From Deinococcus ruber (GTDB taxonomy: Bacteria; Deinococcota; Deinococci; Deinococcales; Deinococcaceae): DNA of 64,000 bases. The stretch is from contig NZ_BMQL01000022.1 in assembly GCF_014648095.1 (NCBI RefSeq), forward strand, positions 27,004-91,003. The letters are read 5' to 3'. The translations under genes were made by a program, and so were the position numbers. Under the pieces are notes generated by a model. The model made no database searches. It had not been told where the DNA came from and was given only the letters and a program-made list of their open reading frames with translations. Below, piece after piece: positions 26,592 through 35,734 of the stretch. The first letter of the stretch is position 1, and every line of letters starts with the position of its first letter.

Positions 26592-27338
26592 ATGACTGAC
26601 CTTCTGAATCAGGTAGTGCTCGTCACGGGTGCTTCGCGGGGAATTGGAGCCAGCGTCGCGCAGCAGCTTGCCAGGCGGGGCGCAGATGTCGTCGTCAATT
26701 ACCGCAGCAAAGGCCCGCGTGCTGAACAGGTGGCCCAAGAAATCACGGGCGTTGGTCGCCGGGCCTTGCTGGTTCAGGCCGACATTACCGACGACGCTGA
26801 CCTGAGCTTCATGGCGAACGAGGTGCAGCGCGAGTTCGGTCGGCTCGACGTGCTGGTCATGAATGCCAGCGGCGGTCTGGAAAAAGAGAAGGCGGAAGAC
26901 TATGCCATGCATCTGAATCTTCATGCTCAGGTGTCACTGCTGACCGCCTGCCTGCCGCTGCTGTCCAGAGGGGGCAGGGTGGTGTTCGTGACGAGCCACT
27001 GGGCGCACTTCTATGGATCGCAGCCGGTGTTTCCTGCCTACGAGGCAGTCGCGGCCAGCAAATATGCAGGCGAACAGGCTCTCCGCGCCCGTATCCAGGA
27101 ACTTCAGGAACGCGGTGTCAGCTTGGTGGTTGTCAGCGGTGATCTGATAGAGGGCACCATCACACCAAAGCTTCTGGAGCGCAAGCAGGCGGGTGTGATC
27201 GAAGGTCGGCGGCAGCAGGCAGGAGCACTTCCGACCATCGAGGAGTTTGCCACAGCCATCGTAGACGCCGCCGCCGAGCGTGCCCGCCCCTCCGGGCATA
27301 CGACGTATGTGGGCAGTACCGACGAAATAAACATCTGA
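26592..27338 (+). CDS. SDR family oxidoreductase with displaced catalytic lysine
   Basis: A 248-residue SDR. Cofactor motif TGASRGIG near residue 13, an NASGG motif in place of NNAG near 93, and Ser in VFVTSHWAHF. The usual YxxxK is not present; instead YEAVAASKYAGE places Lys seven residues after Tyr, a spacing found in an atypical SDR group. Preceded 25 bases after the kinase stop, so it may be co-transcribed, although TATGCT at 26572 could give its own promoter. Substrate unknown. Confidence 0.85.
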   Translation: MTDLLNQVVLVTGASRGIGASVAQQLARRGADVVVNYRSKGPRAEQVAQEITGVGRRALLVQADITDDADLSFMANEVQREFGRLDVLVMNASGGLEKEKAEDYAMHLNLHAQVSLLTACLPLLSRGGRVVFVTSHWAHFYGSQPVFPAYEAVAASKYAGEQALRARIQELQERGVSLVVVSGDLIEGTITPKLLERKQAGVIEGRRQQAGALPTIEEFATAIVDAAAERARPSGHTTYVGSTDEINI

Positions 27339-27340
27339 TT

Positions 27341-28732
27341 TCAGGGAACGGAATGACCGGGTTCAGCCACATGGTCCAGTGCTGCACGCTTCTGTGCGGC
27401 AGCGAGGCGCACTTCGCGCAGCCGTGCGCCGTGCAGCGGATAGAAGGCCAGCAGCACCAGGGCCAGCCCCGCCCCGATGATCGGCGGCGCAGTCATGAAG
27501 ACCCGGAAGCCCTCGCCCACGCTGGCAGGCTGCACGCTCAGCTTCGGGTCGTAGCCGTAGGTGCGTGAGACCCAGCCGAAGCACAGGGCGATCAGTGCGC
27601 TGCCGAGCGTGGTAATCAGGCCCGACATCCCGAAATACATGCCTTCCCGCCGCTGCCCGGTCTTCAGTTCGTCTTCGTCGATCACGTCGCTCAGAATCAC
27701 GTCGCCCATCAGGATCATGCCTGCCAGTCCCACCCCGATCAGCATGGTGGTGGCAATCACGGCAGGAATGCTGTGGACGAAACGCAGGGGAACAACTGCC
27801 AGCGCGGTCAGGCCGAATGCCAGCATCAGGGTGGTGCGGGCGTCGAAGCGCGAGGCAACGAAGCGTTGCCAGGGCCACAGCGCCAGCCCCGCCGTGACGA
27901 AGGCGCTGCCGAGCAGCACGCTGGTCAGGCCGCCGCTGCGGATGCCCAGGCTGTAGGTCGTGAAGAAGAACATGCCTGCCGCCAGCGTGCCGGTGGCGAT
28001 AAAGCGCATGGTCTGAGCCGCCACCACCGTCAGAAAGCTGCGGTTGCCAAAGGTCGCCCGGAGTGCTGCCAGCAGCGGTAATGCCAGCGCCTGCTGCGAT
28101 TCTGCTCGCTCGTACAGCCCTCGGTAGCCCACCCAGATGCTGAGGCCCGAGATGACCGCGAACAGCCCCGCCATCGTGCCCCAGCCGAGCAGTTGCGACA
28201 GCAGGGGTGGCAGCGCCAGCGCGATCAGCAGGCCCACCGTCTGCACCAGATTCATCCTCAGAGCCACGTTGGTGCGCTCCGGGTAACTCTGAAACATCTC
28301 GGGCAGCAGACCCAGATACCCGGTGCTGACGGCGGCGCTGGCACTTTCCCACAGCACCCACACCACCGTCAGATACGCCAGCAGCGCTCCCGGTTGCGTG
28401 CGCCCGTCGAACGGAGCCATGAACAGCAGCGTGAAGGTCATCAGCAGCGGCAGCGTTCCGAAGCGGATATACGGAATGCGCCGCCCCCAGCGCGAGCGGG
28501 TACGGTCGGACAGGTACCCGAAGACCGGATTTTTCAGGGCGTTGTAAACCGTAAAAATGGTCAGGGCAGTGGCGGCCAGCGTCGGGTCGAGTTTCTTGTA
28601 ATCGACGTAGAAGGCCAGCAGAAAACTCGCGCCAGTCTGCGCCGGAATGGTCATGCCCAGATTCATGACGGCGTAGAGCGTGCGCTGACGGGGCGTGGAG
28701 ACGGTGACAGCGGCAGCAGCGTCGTCGTTCAC
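27341..28732 (-). CDS. GPH-family sugar:cation symporter (MFS)
   Basis: A 463-residue inner-membrane transporter of the glycoside-pentoside-hexuronide family, ~12 helices. Typical blocks: NPVFGYLSDRTRSRWGRRIPYI near residue 70-90 and a central DVIDEDELKTGQRREGMYFG near 345-365. Such carriers move oligosaccharides or glycosides with H+ or Na+. GTG start, four bases after the ChbG-type deacetylase stop, so the pair forms an operon, presumably for uptake and deacetylation of an amino-sugar or other glycan. It is convergent with the SDR gene, only two bases apart. Confidence 0.88.
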   Translation of the reverse strand: MNDDAAAAVTVSTPRQRTLYAVMNLGMTIPAQTGASFLLAFYVDYKKLDPTLAATALTIFTVYNALKNPVFGYLSDRTRSRWGRRIPYIRFGTLPLLMTFTLLFMAPFDGRTQPGALLAYLTVVWVLWESASAAVSTGYLGLLPEMFQSYPERTNVALRMNLVQTVGLLIALALPPLLSQLLGWGTMAGLFAVISGLSIWVGYRGLYERAESQQALALPLLAALRATFGNRSFLTVVAAQTMRFIATGTLAAGMFFFTTYSLGIRSGGLTSVLLGSAFVTAGLALWPWQRFVASRFDARTTLMLAFGLTALAVVPLRFVHSIPAVIATTMLIGVGLAGMILMGDVILSDVIDEDELKTGQRREGMYFGMSGLITTLGSALIALCFGWVSRTYGYDPKLSVQPASVGEGFRVFMTAPPIIGAGLALVLLAFYPLHGARLREVRLAAAQKRAALDHVAEPGHSVP

Positions 28733-28735
28733 AGC

Positions 28736-29635
28736 TCAGGAACGCGGCAGCAGCGTCTGTAGATCACGGTACGAGATGACCTGCACGCCGCTGCGCCGCA
28801 CGTCGTCCAGCAGGGCGCGGTTGCAGAACGCCTCGTAGTTGGCGACCCGCCCGGCCCAGCCGGAGGTGATGGCCCGCAGCTCGGGAGTGTCTTTGGCGGG
28901 ATGCAGGATAAAGTGCGTCAGACCCGGCGGCAGTTCTGCCAGCATCTGCCGGGTCAGGGCCGCGTGGTCGCCGCCCACATCATGCGGCAGGCTGACCAGA
29001 TGATCGACCAGCGGCAGCCCCCGCGTTTCCAGATACGTGCCGAACGCGGCGGCAGCCAGTGCGCCCGTCAGATCGAACCCCTGAGCACGCCACGCGCCCA
29101 CGTCCATGCGCGGAAACATCGTCACCACGCCCGCTCTGGCCGCCAGCTCGATACTTCCCGGCAGGTACTTCGGATGCGCCACCGCGCCCATATGCGCGTC
29201 GATATGGGAAAGGTTCAGCCCCCAGGCCTGCGCCCGTTCGAGTTGCAGGCCCAGTTCCTGCATCACCGCGCCCGCATCGGCGTGGGCGTGCAGCGCCGCC
29301 ACACTGCTATGAAAGTATCCCTGCTGGTCGGTCAGGCCGTTTGCTGGGTCACGGCTGCCCAGCGGCCCCCAGCGGTACGTGTCCCACTCGCTCGTCAGGG
29401 TCAGGTGCACCCCTATGTCGGCCTGTGGATGCTGGCGCACCAGTTCGGCGGCGGCGGGTGCCCACGCGCACGGCATCATGATCGACGCCGACGACAGCAG
29501 GCCCACCTCCAGCAGGTCGGTATACGCTCCCAGCGTGCTCTCGCACATGCCCAGGTCGTCGGCGTGAAAGATCACCACTCTGTCGGTTTTGGAGTATCCC
29601 AGTTGTTGCAGGGCAGGGTTGAAACGTTTCGGCAT
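28736..29635 (-). CDS. ChbG/HpnK (YdjC-like) carbohydrate deacetylase
   Basis: A 299-residue cytosolic metal-dependent deacetylase. Family motifs: FHADDLGMC near residue 25 (Asp pair), IGVHLTLTSEW near 75, and SHIDAHMG near 145 supply metal ligands; a C-terminal HFILHPAKD also fits. Members deacetylate N-acetylated oligosaccharides such as chitobiose, or hopanoid precursors. Coupled to the GPH symporter, which suggests sugar use rather than hopanoid synthesis. The start has GAGG seven bases upstream. Confidence 0.85.
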   Translation of the reverse strand: MPKRFNPALQQLGYSKTDRVVIFHADDLGMCESTLGAYTDLLEVGLLSSASIMMPCAWAPAAAELVRQHPQADIGVHLTLTSEWDTYRWGPLGSRDPANGLTDQQGYFHSSVAALHAHADAGAVMQELGLQLERAQAWGLNLSHIDAHMGAVAHPKYLPGSIELAARAGVVTMFPRMDVGAWRAQGFDLTGALAAAAFGTYLETRGLPLVDHLVSLPHDVGGDHAALTRQMLAELPPGLTHFILHPAKDTPELRAITSGWAGRVANYEAFCNRALLDDVRRSGVQVISYRDLQTLLPRS

Positions 29636-29851
29636 GTCGTGACCTCGCTGACCCGGAAGGCCGTTCTCAGGCTGTGATCTGGGTGTTCAGTATCGCATGA
29701 CACCACGCAGCGTCATACGGTAATTGCCTGTCGGGGCCAGATCGGGCCTTCGGTGGAGGTCGGGTAAATGTTTTGACGCTTCTGCCTCATCGCGCTCCGA
29801 GATTTGCCCCGTGGCGCAGGAACTGTATCGGCAGCACTGGGGAAGCCGCGT

Positions 29852-30883
29852 TCAGTCTCGTGAGAGCAGCGCGTCCGACAGCTGCCAGCCGCTCAGCAGC
29901 GCTGCTTCGACGCGGGGGCCGTGAGGGTCGGGGGTACACCAGTCGCCGCACCAGCCCAGCCCCGCTTCCGGCAGCCAGCTGTATGCGCCGGGAAAGCGCT
30001 GGGTGGGTGTGGCGTACAGCCAGCGGTGTGCAAATGCCCCGCTGACCTCAAAGGGGCCGACCACCTCGCGGGCCGCTGCGAGGAGCGCCTCAAGGACGGC
30101 GTCTCGTTCGTCCTGAAGGTGCGTTTTCGACCACTCGGCACTGGCATGCAGCGTCAGGGCGGGCGGGTGACCGGGCGGCCTCTTGGTGTGCTCGCGGGCC
30201 ACCCATTCCAGCGCCGGATGTTCCTGCACCCGCAGCGCAGGCCAGCTCGCAGCGTCGAGGTCGTGGGTCAGCAGCGCTCCAACCGCCCAGCACGGCACGA
30301 ACGCCACGTCTCGCAGCGGGGCGGTGTGTATGTCTGTGCCCTCCAGCAGCGGCAGAATCTGTGGGGCAGGCAGATTCAGCACCACCCGATCTGCCGTAAA
30401 TTGCCGCCCGTCCTGACATTCGGCCAGCCACCCGCCCTCACGCTGCTGGAGGCGCGTTACCTGCGCCGCCGTCTCGACCACGACCTGCCGTGCCAGTTCT
30501 TTGCCCAACACGCTCATTCCGGCGGGCGGCACATACCGGGGGTGTCCGTCCGGTTCGTCGCTGATCTGGCCCGCGCTCCAGCTCGGTATCCGGCGCGTCC
30601 ATTCGGCCAGCCAGCCCGCTTCCAGCCCTTCCTGCACCAGTGTCAGCGTGCGCGGATGTCTGGCAGTAAAGAAGCGTGCGCCGTGATCCAGACGGGCGGG
30701 CTGTCCAGCCGTCTGTGTGTCTATGCGCCGGGTACTGCTGCGGCCCGATACTCCGTTCGACTTGTCGAGAACCGTCACGCGCTCACCTGCCCGCGTCAGT
30801 TCGCGTGCCAGCGCCAGTCCCGCCAGCCCAGCCCCGACGATCAGCGTATGAGGCGCGGTGTGCGGCGGTGTTTCAGTGGTCAT
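29852..30883 (-). CDS. FAD-dependent oxidoreductase, renalase/amine-oxidase-like
   Basis: A 343-residue flavoprotein. N-terminal dinucleotide-binding motif VGAGLAGLALA near residue 15 and a C-terminal FAD segment around GLGWCGDWCTPDPHGPRVEAA. The overall layout resembles small NAD(P)-binding renalase-like proteins. A minus-strand TAGAAT (30890-30895) ends six bases before ATG, a leaderless arrangement. Substrate unknown. About 215 bases between this gene and the deacetylase hold nothing recognisable. Confidence 0.85.
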   Translation of the reverse strand: MTTETPPHTAPHTLIVGAGLAGLALARELTRAGERVTVLDKSNGVSGRSSTRRIDTQTAGQPARLDHGARFFTARHPRTLTLVQEGLEAGWLAEWTRRIPSWSAGQISDEPDGHPRYVPPAGMSVLGKELARQVVVETAAQVTRLQQREGGWLAECQDGRQFTADRVVLNLPAPQILPLLEGTDIHTAPLRDVAFVPCWAVGALLTHDLDAASWPALRVQEHPALEWVAREHTKRPPGHPPALTLHASAEWSKTHLQDERDAVLEALLAAAREVVGPFEVSGAFAHRWLYATPTQRFPGAYSWLPEAGLGWCGDWCTPDPHGPRVEAALLSGWQLSDALLSRD

Positions 30884-30889
30884 GGCGGA

Positions 30890-30895
30890 ATTCTA
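30890..30895 (-). promoter_or_regulatory. -10 box of leaderless promoter for the renalase-like gene
   Basis: Minus-strand TAGAAT (5/6 match to consensus), six bases before ATG 30883. Confidence 0.55.
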
Positions 30896-30938
30896 GGGCA
30901 GGGGAGGCCACTGAAGATGTCGTCAGAGACGCTGTTTC

Positions 30939-32012
30939 CTACAACTTCAGGTCGTCGGGCGGGCGGGCAAAGCGCTCGCGCAGAAAGCGTTGATGTGCCA
31001 GCAGGTGCTGACTGCCCGCCTGGGCCGCGCCTTCGAGCATGTCTCTGACGGCGTCCAGCAGCAGGTCGAGCTGCTCACTCAGCAGTTCCCGCCCGGTCTT
31101 GCCACCCTGAAGCACCGTGACGCCTGCCAGCGAGGGCGGCAGCTTCAGGTAAGCCTGCACAGCTTCCGGCGCGTAATCTTCCACGATCTGCCGCAGCAAA
31201 AATCCCGATCCGGCCCCGTCCTGTTCGCGTTCCTTCAGGTAGGCCAGCGCTTCGGAGGTACGGAAATGCAGCGCACCCAGCCGCGCACGGGCCTCGGCGG
31301 GGAGGCGTTCATCTCGCGACAGGGCCAGCAGACCGGACGGAGGAGACGGGGGCGCGGCGGGCGCGGGCCGAACCGGGACGACGGCGGGCGGTGCGGGAGG
31401 GGTGGCCTCTTTCGTCAGCGAGACGCCCAGCCGCTGCGCTCTGCGCTCCAGCTTTGCCAGACGTTTTTGCAGCCGCACCTCGCCCCGTTCTCTTTCTCTG
31501 GGCAGCGCACCCAGCGTGTCCATCGACAGGGCCATGCCCGACCCCTGCTGCGGAAGAGCGGCGCGGGACGGCTGACCGATTGCCTGTGCCGAGTCTTCCT
31601 GCCTCACGGACGGAGTGCCGTTCACGAGGCGCAGCAGTTCTCCAGAGAAGACCACCTTTGCCAGCCACGCCATGCCCAGTGCCAGCAGCGGAAAAATGGC
31701 CCAGGACGCGCCCAGGACAGCGAAGACCATCAGGGCGATGAGTCCGGCCAGCAGCGTGGGCCACTCGCGCCGCCACGCGTGAAAGCCCAGCGAAGACAAC
31801 AGCGCGATTGTCAGCCCAGCCGCCGGATGTACCACCCACCCAGCACCGATTCTGCTGAGCAGGACCATCAGCAGCACAGCGCCCAGCACCCCTTTCCACT
31901 GGCGTCGCTGCCGCGAAAAGATCACCGAGGCCAGAAAAGCCAGCGTCAGCCCCGCGAGCGGGTGAACGACCCACGAAAGAGCGTGCAGCACTTCAGGCAA
32001 GGCACACCCCAC
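30939..32012 (-). CDS. Membrane-anchored hypothetical protein, possibly XpaC-like
   Basis: A 357-residue protein with about five hydrophobic helices in residues 10-135, arranged as three related segments each containing (V/I)(V/F)HP-like turns. A charged coiled region (~165-200), a Pro/Ala linker (~205-235) and a helical C-terminal domain (~240-357, FLLRQIVEDYAPEAVQAYLKLP) follow. The C-terminal domain has the feel of the XpaC/5-bromo-4-chloroindolyl-phosphate hydrolysis family, but this is only an impression. Starts with GTG. Function unknown. Confidence 0.7.
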   Translation of the reverse strand: MGCALPEVLHALSWVVHPLAGLTLAFLASVIFSRQRRQWKGVLGAVLLMVLLSRIGAGWVVHPAAGLTIALLSSLGFHAWRREWPTLLAGLIALMVFAVLGASWAIFPLLALGMAWLAKVVFSGELLRLVNGTPSVRQEDSAQAIGQPSRAALPQQGSGMALSMDTLGALPRERERGEVRLQKRLAKLERRAQRLGVSLTKEATPPAPPAVVPVRPAPAAPPSPPSGLLALSRDERLPAEARARLGALHFRTSEALAYLKEREQDGAGSGFLLRQIVEDYAPEAVQAYLKLPPSLAGVTVLQGGKTGRELLSEQLDLLLDAVRDMLEGAAQAGSQHLLAHQRFLRERFARPPDDLKL

Positions 32013-32177
32013 ATGGACAGATTTCTGAAACGGACTTCCAGATCATTCCATGACCCCTTCGGCTTGACACTCGGACTTCTTCATTCTCAGACCTCAGCGA
32101 ACAGTTCTGGCAAAGTGGCGGTTATGCCTCCAGTTTAGCGCACCCGCTGTGGCAGGCCAATTGACAGATGTCATCTT

Positions 32178-33092
32178 TCACGGTGTTTCTGGGCTGCCTG
32201 CACGCTGGGTCTCTGCCGCAGCACTGAGTTTCTGCCAGGGTTCGGTGGCCTTGAGGGTGGTCAGGCCCAGCGTCTCGGCCACCTGCTTCGGGTCACCGGT
32301 CAGTTCGAGCAGGCGCAGTCCGGCGGCATTTCGCAGGGCACGCCAGCCACGGTAACTCACATTGGCGCGGATGCAGACGTTGAACAGAAAGGCCCGCAAC
32401 TGGTGGTCGGTCGAATAACTGAAGATCGGCCCCTGTGCGGCAAACAGGTCGCCGTGTCCCTGTGACGCGCCGTACACCCTGAGCGCCGGGTGCAGCGGCT
32501 CGTCGAGCCTGAGGGTGCGCTGCGCCACCTGGAGCTGACCCTGCTGAGCATCGAAGTGCTCCCAGCGCAGATGCACGACCTCTGGCCCGGTCAGCCCGCC
32601 GTGTGCCCCCAGCAGAATCAGGGCCTGTCCGGCGGCGTCGGTCTGTGCCAGCAGGCGCTGCACCTCGGCGGGCGAATAGAAATCGCGGTGTTCTTCGGGG
32701 CGGTTGGTCGGCAGCTTCAGATTCAGAAACGGATTGGGGCCGGGATGGACACCCAGTGCGAGCAGAACCCGGTACAGCGTCCGGACGCGGGTGAGGTGGT
32801 TATGAATGCTGGACGGTGCGCCGTCGTGTTTCAGCAGCAGGTGGGTCAGATACGCTCTGGCGTCGCTGTCCACGGCGTTCAGCACCGATCTGCGCTCGTC
32901 GGCTGTCCAGCGCAGATATACCCGCAGGCTGCTCAGGACGTTCTTGCGCGTCAGGTCGCCGGGCGAACCGGGGAGTTTGTCGGCCAGCAGGTCGAGAAAC
33001 GCCGGATGATTCCCGGTTTCCAGCGTGCGCCGAAGCTGCTCGCCCAACCGGGGCTGATCGGGAATGCCGAGCTGCGTATCCGTATCGGTCAT
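32178..33092 (-). CDS. Tyrosine-recombinase homologue with degenerate active site
   Basis: A 304-residue protein with the two-domain layout of tyrosine recombinases: a core-binding SAM-like domain (~30-125) and a catalytic-like domain (~135-290). Of the usual catalytic set, Arg I is Thr (GGLTGPEV), the His of HxLR is Arg while Arg II remains (WRALRN), the LGH His is Leu (LGLTTL), and the nucleophilic Tyr is Trp (EPWQKL). It is therefore probably not a strand-transferase; a DNA-binding or accessory role is more likely. Leaderless-like promoter: TTGCAA, 18 bp, TATATT, five bases, ATG. Confidence 0.75.
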   Translation of the reverse strand: MTDTDTQLGIPDQPRLGEQLRRTLETGNHPAFLDLLADKLPGSPGDLTRKNVLSSLRVYLRWTADERRSVLNAVDSDARAYLTHLLLKHDGAPSSIHNHLTRVRTLYRVLLALGVHPGPNPFLNLKLPTNRPEEHRDFYSPAEVQRLLAQTDAAGQALILLGAHGGLTGPEVVHLRWEHFDAQQGQLQVAQRTLRLDEPLHPALRVYGASQGHGDLFAAQGPIFSYSTDHQLRAFLFNVCIRANVSYRGWRALRNAAGLRLLELTGDPKQVAETLGLTTLKATEPWQKLSAAAETQRAGSPETP

Positions 33093-33097
33093 ACTAG

Positions 33098-33127
33098 AAT
33101 ATATACAAGAAGTCTTTACTTTTGCAA
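33098..33127 (-). promoter_or_regulatory. Promoter of the recombinase homologue
   Basis: Minus-strand TTGCAA and TATATT separated by 18 bp; the -10 ends five bases before ATG 33092. The local AT-richness contrasts with the surroundings. Confidence 0.5.
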
Positions 33128-33284
33128 GTGGGGTAGGTAGGAGCGCCCGCCCTCTACGTATCGGCAGTGCGGCATTCCTGTCTCAAGTTTTCGCCTTTCG
33201 TCCGCTCGCCCGCTGTTCACCCCGCCTTCATGCTCCCTGATGTCTGGGCGGGACATTCAGAAACTGTGTTCCAATAGAAGCGTC

Positions 33285-34202
33285 ATGAAGACCCTGAAAC
33301 TCGGAACCAGCAGCCTGGATGTGCCAGTGGTGGCGGTCGGCTGTATGCGGATCAATTCGCTCGACAGGCAGGCCGCAGAACGCTTTGTTCAGACGGCGCT
33401 CGACGAAGGCGCGAACTTCTTCGATCACGCCGACATCTACGGCAACGGCACCTGCGAGGAAATCTTCGCAGACGCGGTGCACATGAGCAGTAGCGTGCGC
33501 GAACGCCTGATTCTGCAATCGAAGTGCGGCATTCGCCCGGGAACGTTTGATTTTTCGAAGGAACACATTCTCGCTTCGGTGGACGGCATTCTGAAACGTC
33601 TGAAGACCGATTACCTCGATGTTCTGCTGCTGCACCGCCCCGACGCTCTGGTCGAGCCAGAGGAGGTAGCCGCCGCCTTCGACGAACTGGAACAGTCGGG
33701 CAAGGTGCGTCATTTCGGGGTGTCCAATCAGCACCCCCGGCAGATCGATCTGCTGAAGAAGTATGTGAAACAGCCGCTGATCGCCAATCAGCTTCAGCTC
33801 AGCATCACCAACGCCACCATGATCACCAGCGGATTCAATGTGAACATGGAAAACGCCGAAGCGGTCAACCGCGACGGGGGCATTCTCGATTACTGCCGCC
33901 TGAACGACATCACCATTCAGCCGTGGTCGCCGTTCCAGTTCGGATTCTTCGAGGGTGTTTTTCTCGACAATCCCAAGTTTCCAGAACTGAACCGCAAGAT
34001 AGACGAGGTGGCAGAGCACTACGGCGTGAGTAACACGACCATTGCCATCGCGTGGCTGCTGCGGCACCCGGCTCACATGCAGCCGGTCACGGGCACCACC
34101 AATGTCGAGCGCCTGCGCGACTGCATCCGTGCCAGCGACATCACCCTTACCCGCGAGGAGTGGTACGGCATTCTGCTGGCGGCGGGCAACAAGCTGCCCT
34201 GA
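33285..34202 (+). CDS. Aldo/keto reductase
   Basis: A 305-residue NADPH-dependent (beta/alpha)8 oxidoreductase resembling the YdhF group. Catalytic residues are recognisable: FFDHADIYGNG (Asp, Tyr), LILQSKCGI (Lys) and LLLHRPD (His). The C-terminal AIAWLLRHPAHMQPVTGTTNVER is the cofactor-binding end. Start placed at ATG 33285; only a weak ribosome site precedes it. Converges on the FAD monooxygenase gene at 34225. Confidence 0.9.
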   Translation: MKTLKLGTSSLDVPVVAVGCMRINSLDRQAAERFVQTALDEGANFFDHADIYGNGTCEEIFADAVHMSSSVRERLILQSKCGIRPGTFDFSKEHILASVDGILKRLKTDYLDVLLLHRPDALVEPEEVAAAFDELEQSGKVRHFGVSNQHPRQIDLLKKYVKQPLIANQLQLSITNATMITSGFNVNMENAEAVNRDGGILDYCRLNDITIQPWSPFQFGFFEGVFLDNPKFPELNRKIDEVAEHYGVSNTTIAIAWLLRHPAHMQPVTGTTNVERLRDCIRASDITLTREEWYGILLAAGNKLP

Positions 34203-34224
34203 GAAACCGTTGAGCGGCCCTCCG

Positions 34225-35502
34225 TCAGATTCTGGTCTGTGGCTTCCACCAGCGCCGTTGCAGGCGTTCGGGCCACAGGCCATACGCAGTGACGTAGGCG
34301 GGTACGCGGCGCAGCAGTGGAAGGCGATTGAGCACGCGCAGCAGGAGCATCGGCATATGCACGGCCTGCGGCTGGCCGACGATCTGCCCTACCTCGCGTT
34401 CCTCGACCACCTGCTGAGCCTGAAGAACCGCGATCTGCCAGCTCCGGCGCCGCTGAACAGCCGCCAGATGGCGTGTCTGAAGCCGCTGCTGTAACAGAGG
34501 CGCGGTCAGCAGATTGGCGCAGGCCACGGCGTCCTGAACAGCCATATTGATGCCCAGTCCGCCGATGGGCGAGATGACGTGGGCGGCGTCACCGATCATC
34601 AGCAGGCCCGGCTGATACCAGCGCCTCAGCCGCGACACCTCGACCGACAGGAGCCGTAACTGGTTCCAGTCGGTCAGCAGTTCTGCGCGTTCGGCCAGCC
34701 ACGGGAGCGCCTGCCCGATGGTCTGCCGAACCACTACCACGCCGCTGCTTTTGGCCTGAGCATAGCTGCCCTTGCGAATGCTCAGGCCGACCTGCCAGCG
34801 CTCGCCGTGATCGGTAGTCACCATGCAGTGTCCGCCGCCCACGTGCAGATCGATGCTTCCATGCGGGTCGGAGGCGTGGCGCGGCAGCGAGAACCACAGC
34901 ACGTCCTGTCCGGGCGACAGCGAACGCAGCGACAGACCAGCGGCGGCACGCACCTTCGAGTATCGTCCGTCTGCTCCGATGGTAACAGCCGCATTCAGGG
35001 TGTGAACCGTCCCAGCCTGCTCGTAGCGCACTCCGGTCACGCGCCCACCGCTGGAAATCAGGCCCTGCACCCTGGCCCCGAATTCGACTGTGGCACTGCC
35101 GTATTCAGCCAGAGCACGGTGCAGAAACCTCAGAAACTGCGCCTGATTCATCACGGCCAGATACGGATATTTCCCATGCAGATGCCTGAAATTCGCCAGC
35201 GTCGTCACCTGTTCAGGGCGGATCAGCCGGGCGCTGTGGGCGCGGGTGTGGTCGAGAGTCAGCAGGTCTTCGATCAGGCCGAGGCGCTCCATCAGTTCGA
35301 GGGTGGCCGGGTGCAGCGTATCGCCGCGAAATGAGCGGTCGAAGGTCGAAGCGGCCTCCAGCACAGTCACGTGCAGCCCCTGCCGTGCAAACAGCAGCGC
35401 CAGCACCATTCCGGCAGGCCCAGCCCCGGCAATGATCACGTCCTGCCGGGGATTCTCGCGGTGCTGTGGCAGAGCACCAGCGTGTACGGAAGAGAGAGGC
35501 AC
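34225..35502 (-). CDS. FAD-dependent aromatic hydroxylase-type monooxygenase
   Basis: A 425-residue flavoprotein of the PHBH/UbiH class. Motifs: IIAGAGPAGMVLALLFA (Rossmann FAD site) near residue 25, then Glu ending beta-2 (VTVLEAA), and LLMIGDAAHVISPIGGLGINMA (GD motif) near residue 310. Members hydroxylate aromatic or quinone-like substrates with NAD(P)H and O2; substrate unknown. GTG start with minus-strand CACACT (35510-35515) seven bases before it, suggesting leaderless initiation. Confidence 0.88.
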   Translation of the reverse strand: MPLSSVHAGALPQHRENPRQDVIIAGAGPAGMVLALLFARQGLHVTVLEAASTFDRSFRGDTLHPATLELMERLGLIEDLLTLDHTRAHSARLIRPEQVTTLANFRHLHGKYPYLAVMNQAQFLRFLHRALAEYGSATVEFGARVQGLISSGGRVTGVRYEQAGTVHTLNAAVTIGADGRYSKVRAAAGLSLRSLSPGQDVLWFSLPRHASDPHGSIDLHVGGGHCMVTTDHGERWQVGLSIRKGSYAQAKSSGVVVVRQTIGQALPWLAERAELLTDWNQLRLLSVEVSRLRRWYQPGLLMIGDAAHVISPIGGLGINMAVQDAVACANLLTAPLLQQRLQTRHLAAVQRRRSWQIAVLQAQQVVEEREVGQIVGQPQAVHMPMLLLRVLNRLPLLRRVPAYVTAYGLWPERLQRRWWKPQTRI

Positions 35503-35734
35503 GTGGCCGAGTGTGGCGCAGGCCCGACAGAGAAGATGTATGTTTGCCTTCTATATCAATTTGATTATCTTAGGAAGGGTCTCAGATATACCACACACTT
35601 CGCAATTTCAAAGCTGTGTACATTGAATTTTTAAAAGAAAATGTGGAAATATAATCTTTGCTCTTGCTTCATTATCAAGAGGTGTTCGAGTAATTCTCAC
35701 GAGTAGACAGGAAGTTACATCAACACTGTAAGGC

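Noticed and set aside
32178..33092. Recombinase homologue as the integrase of the prophage at 56-64 kb
   Set aside because: It is 23 kb away, separated by ordinary metabolic genes, and lacks catalytic residues.
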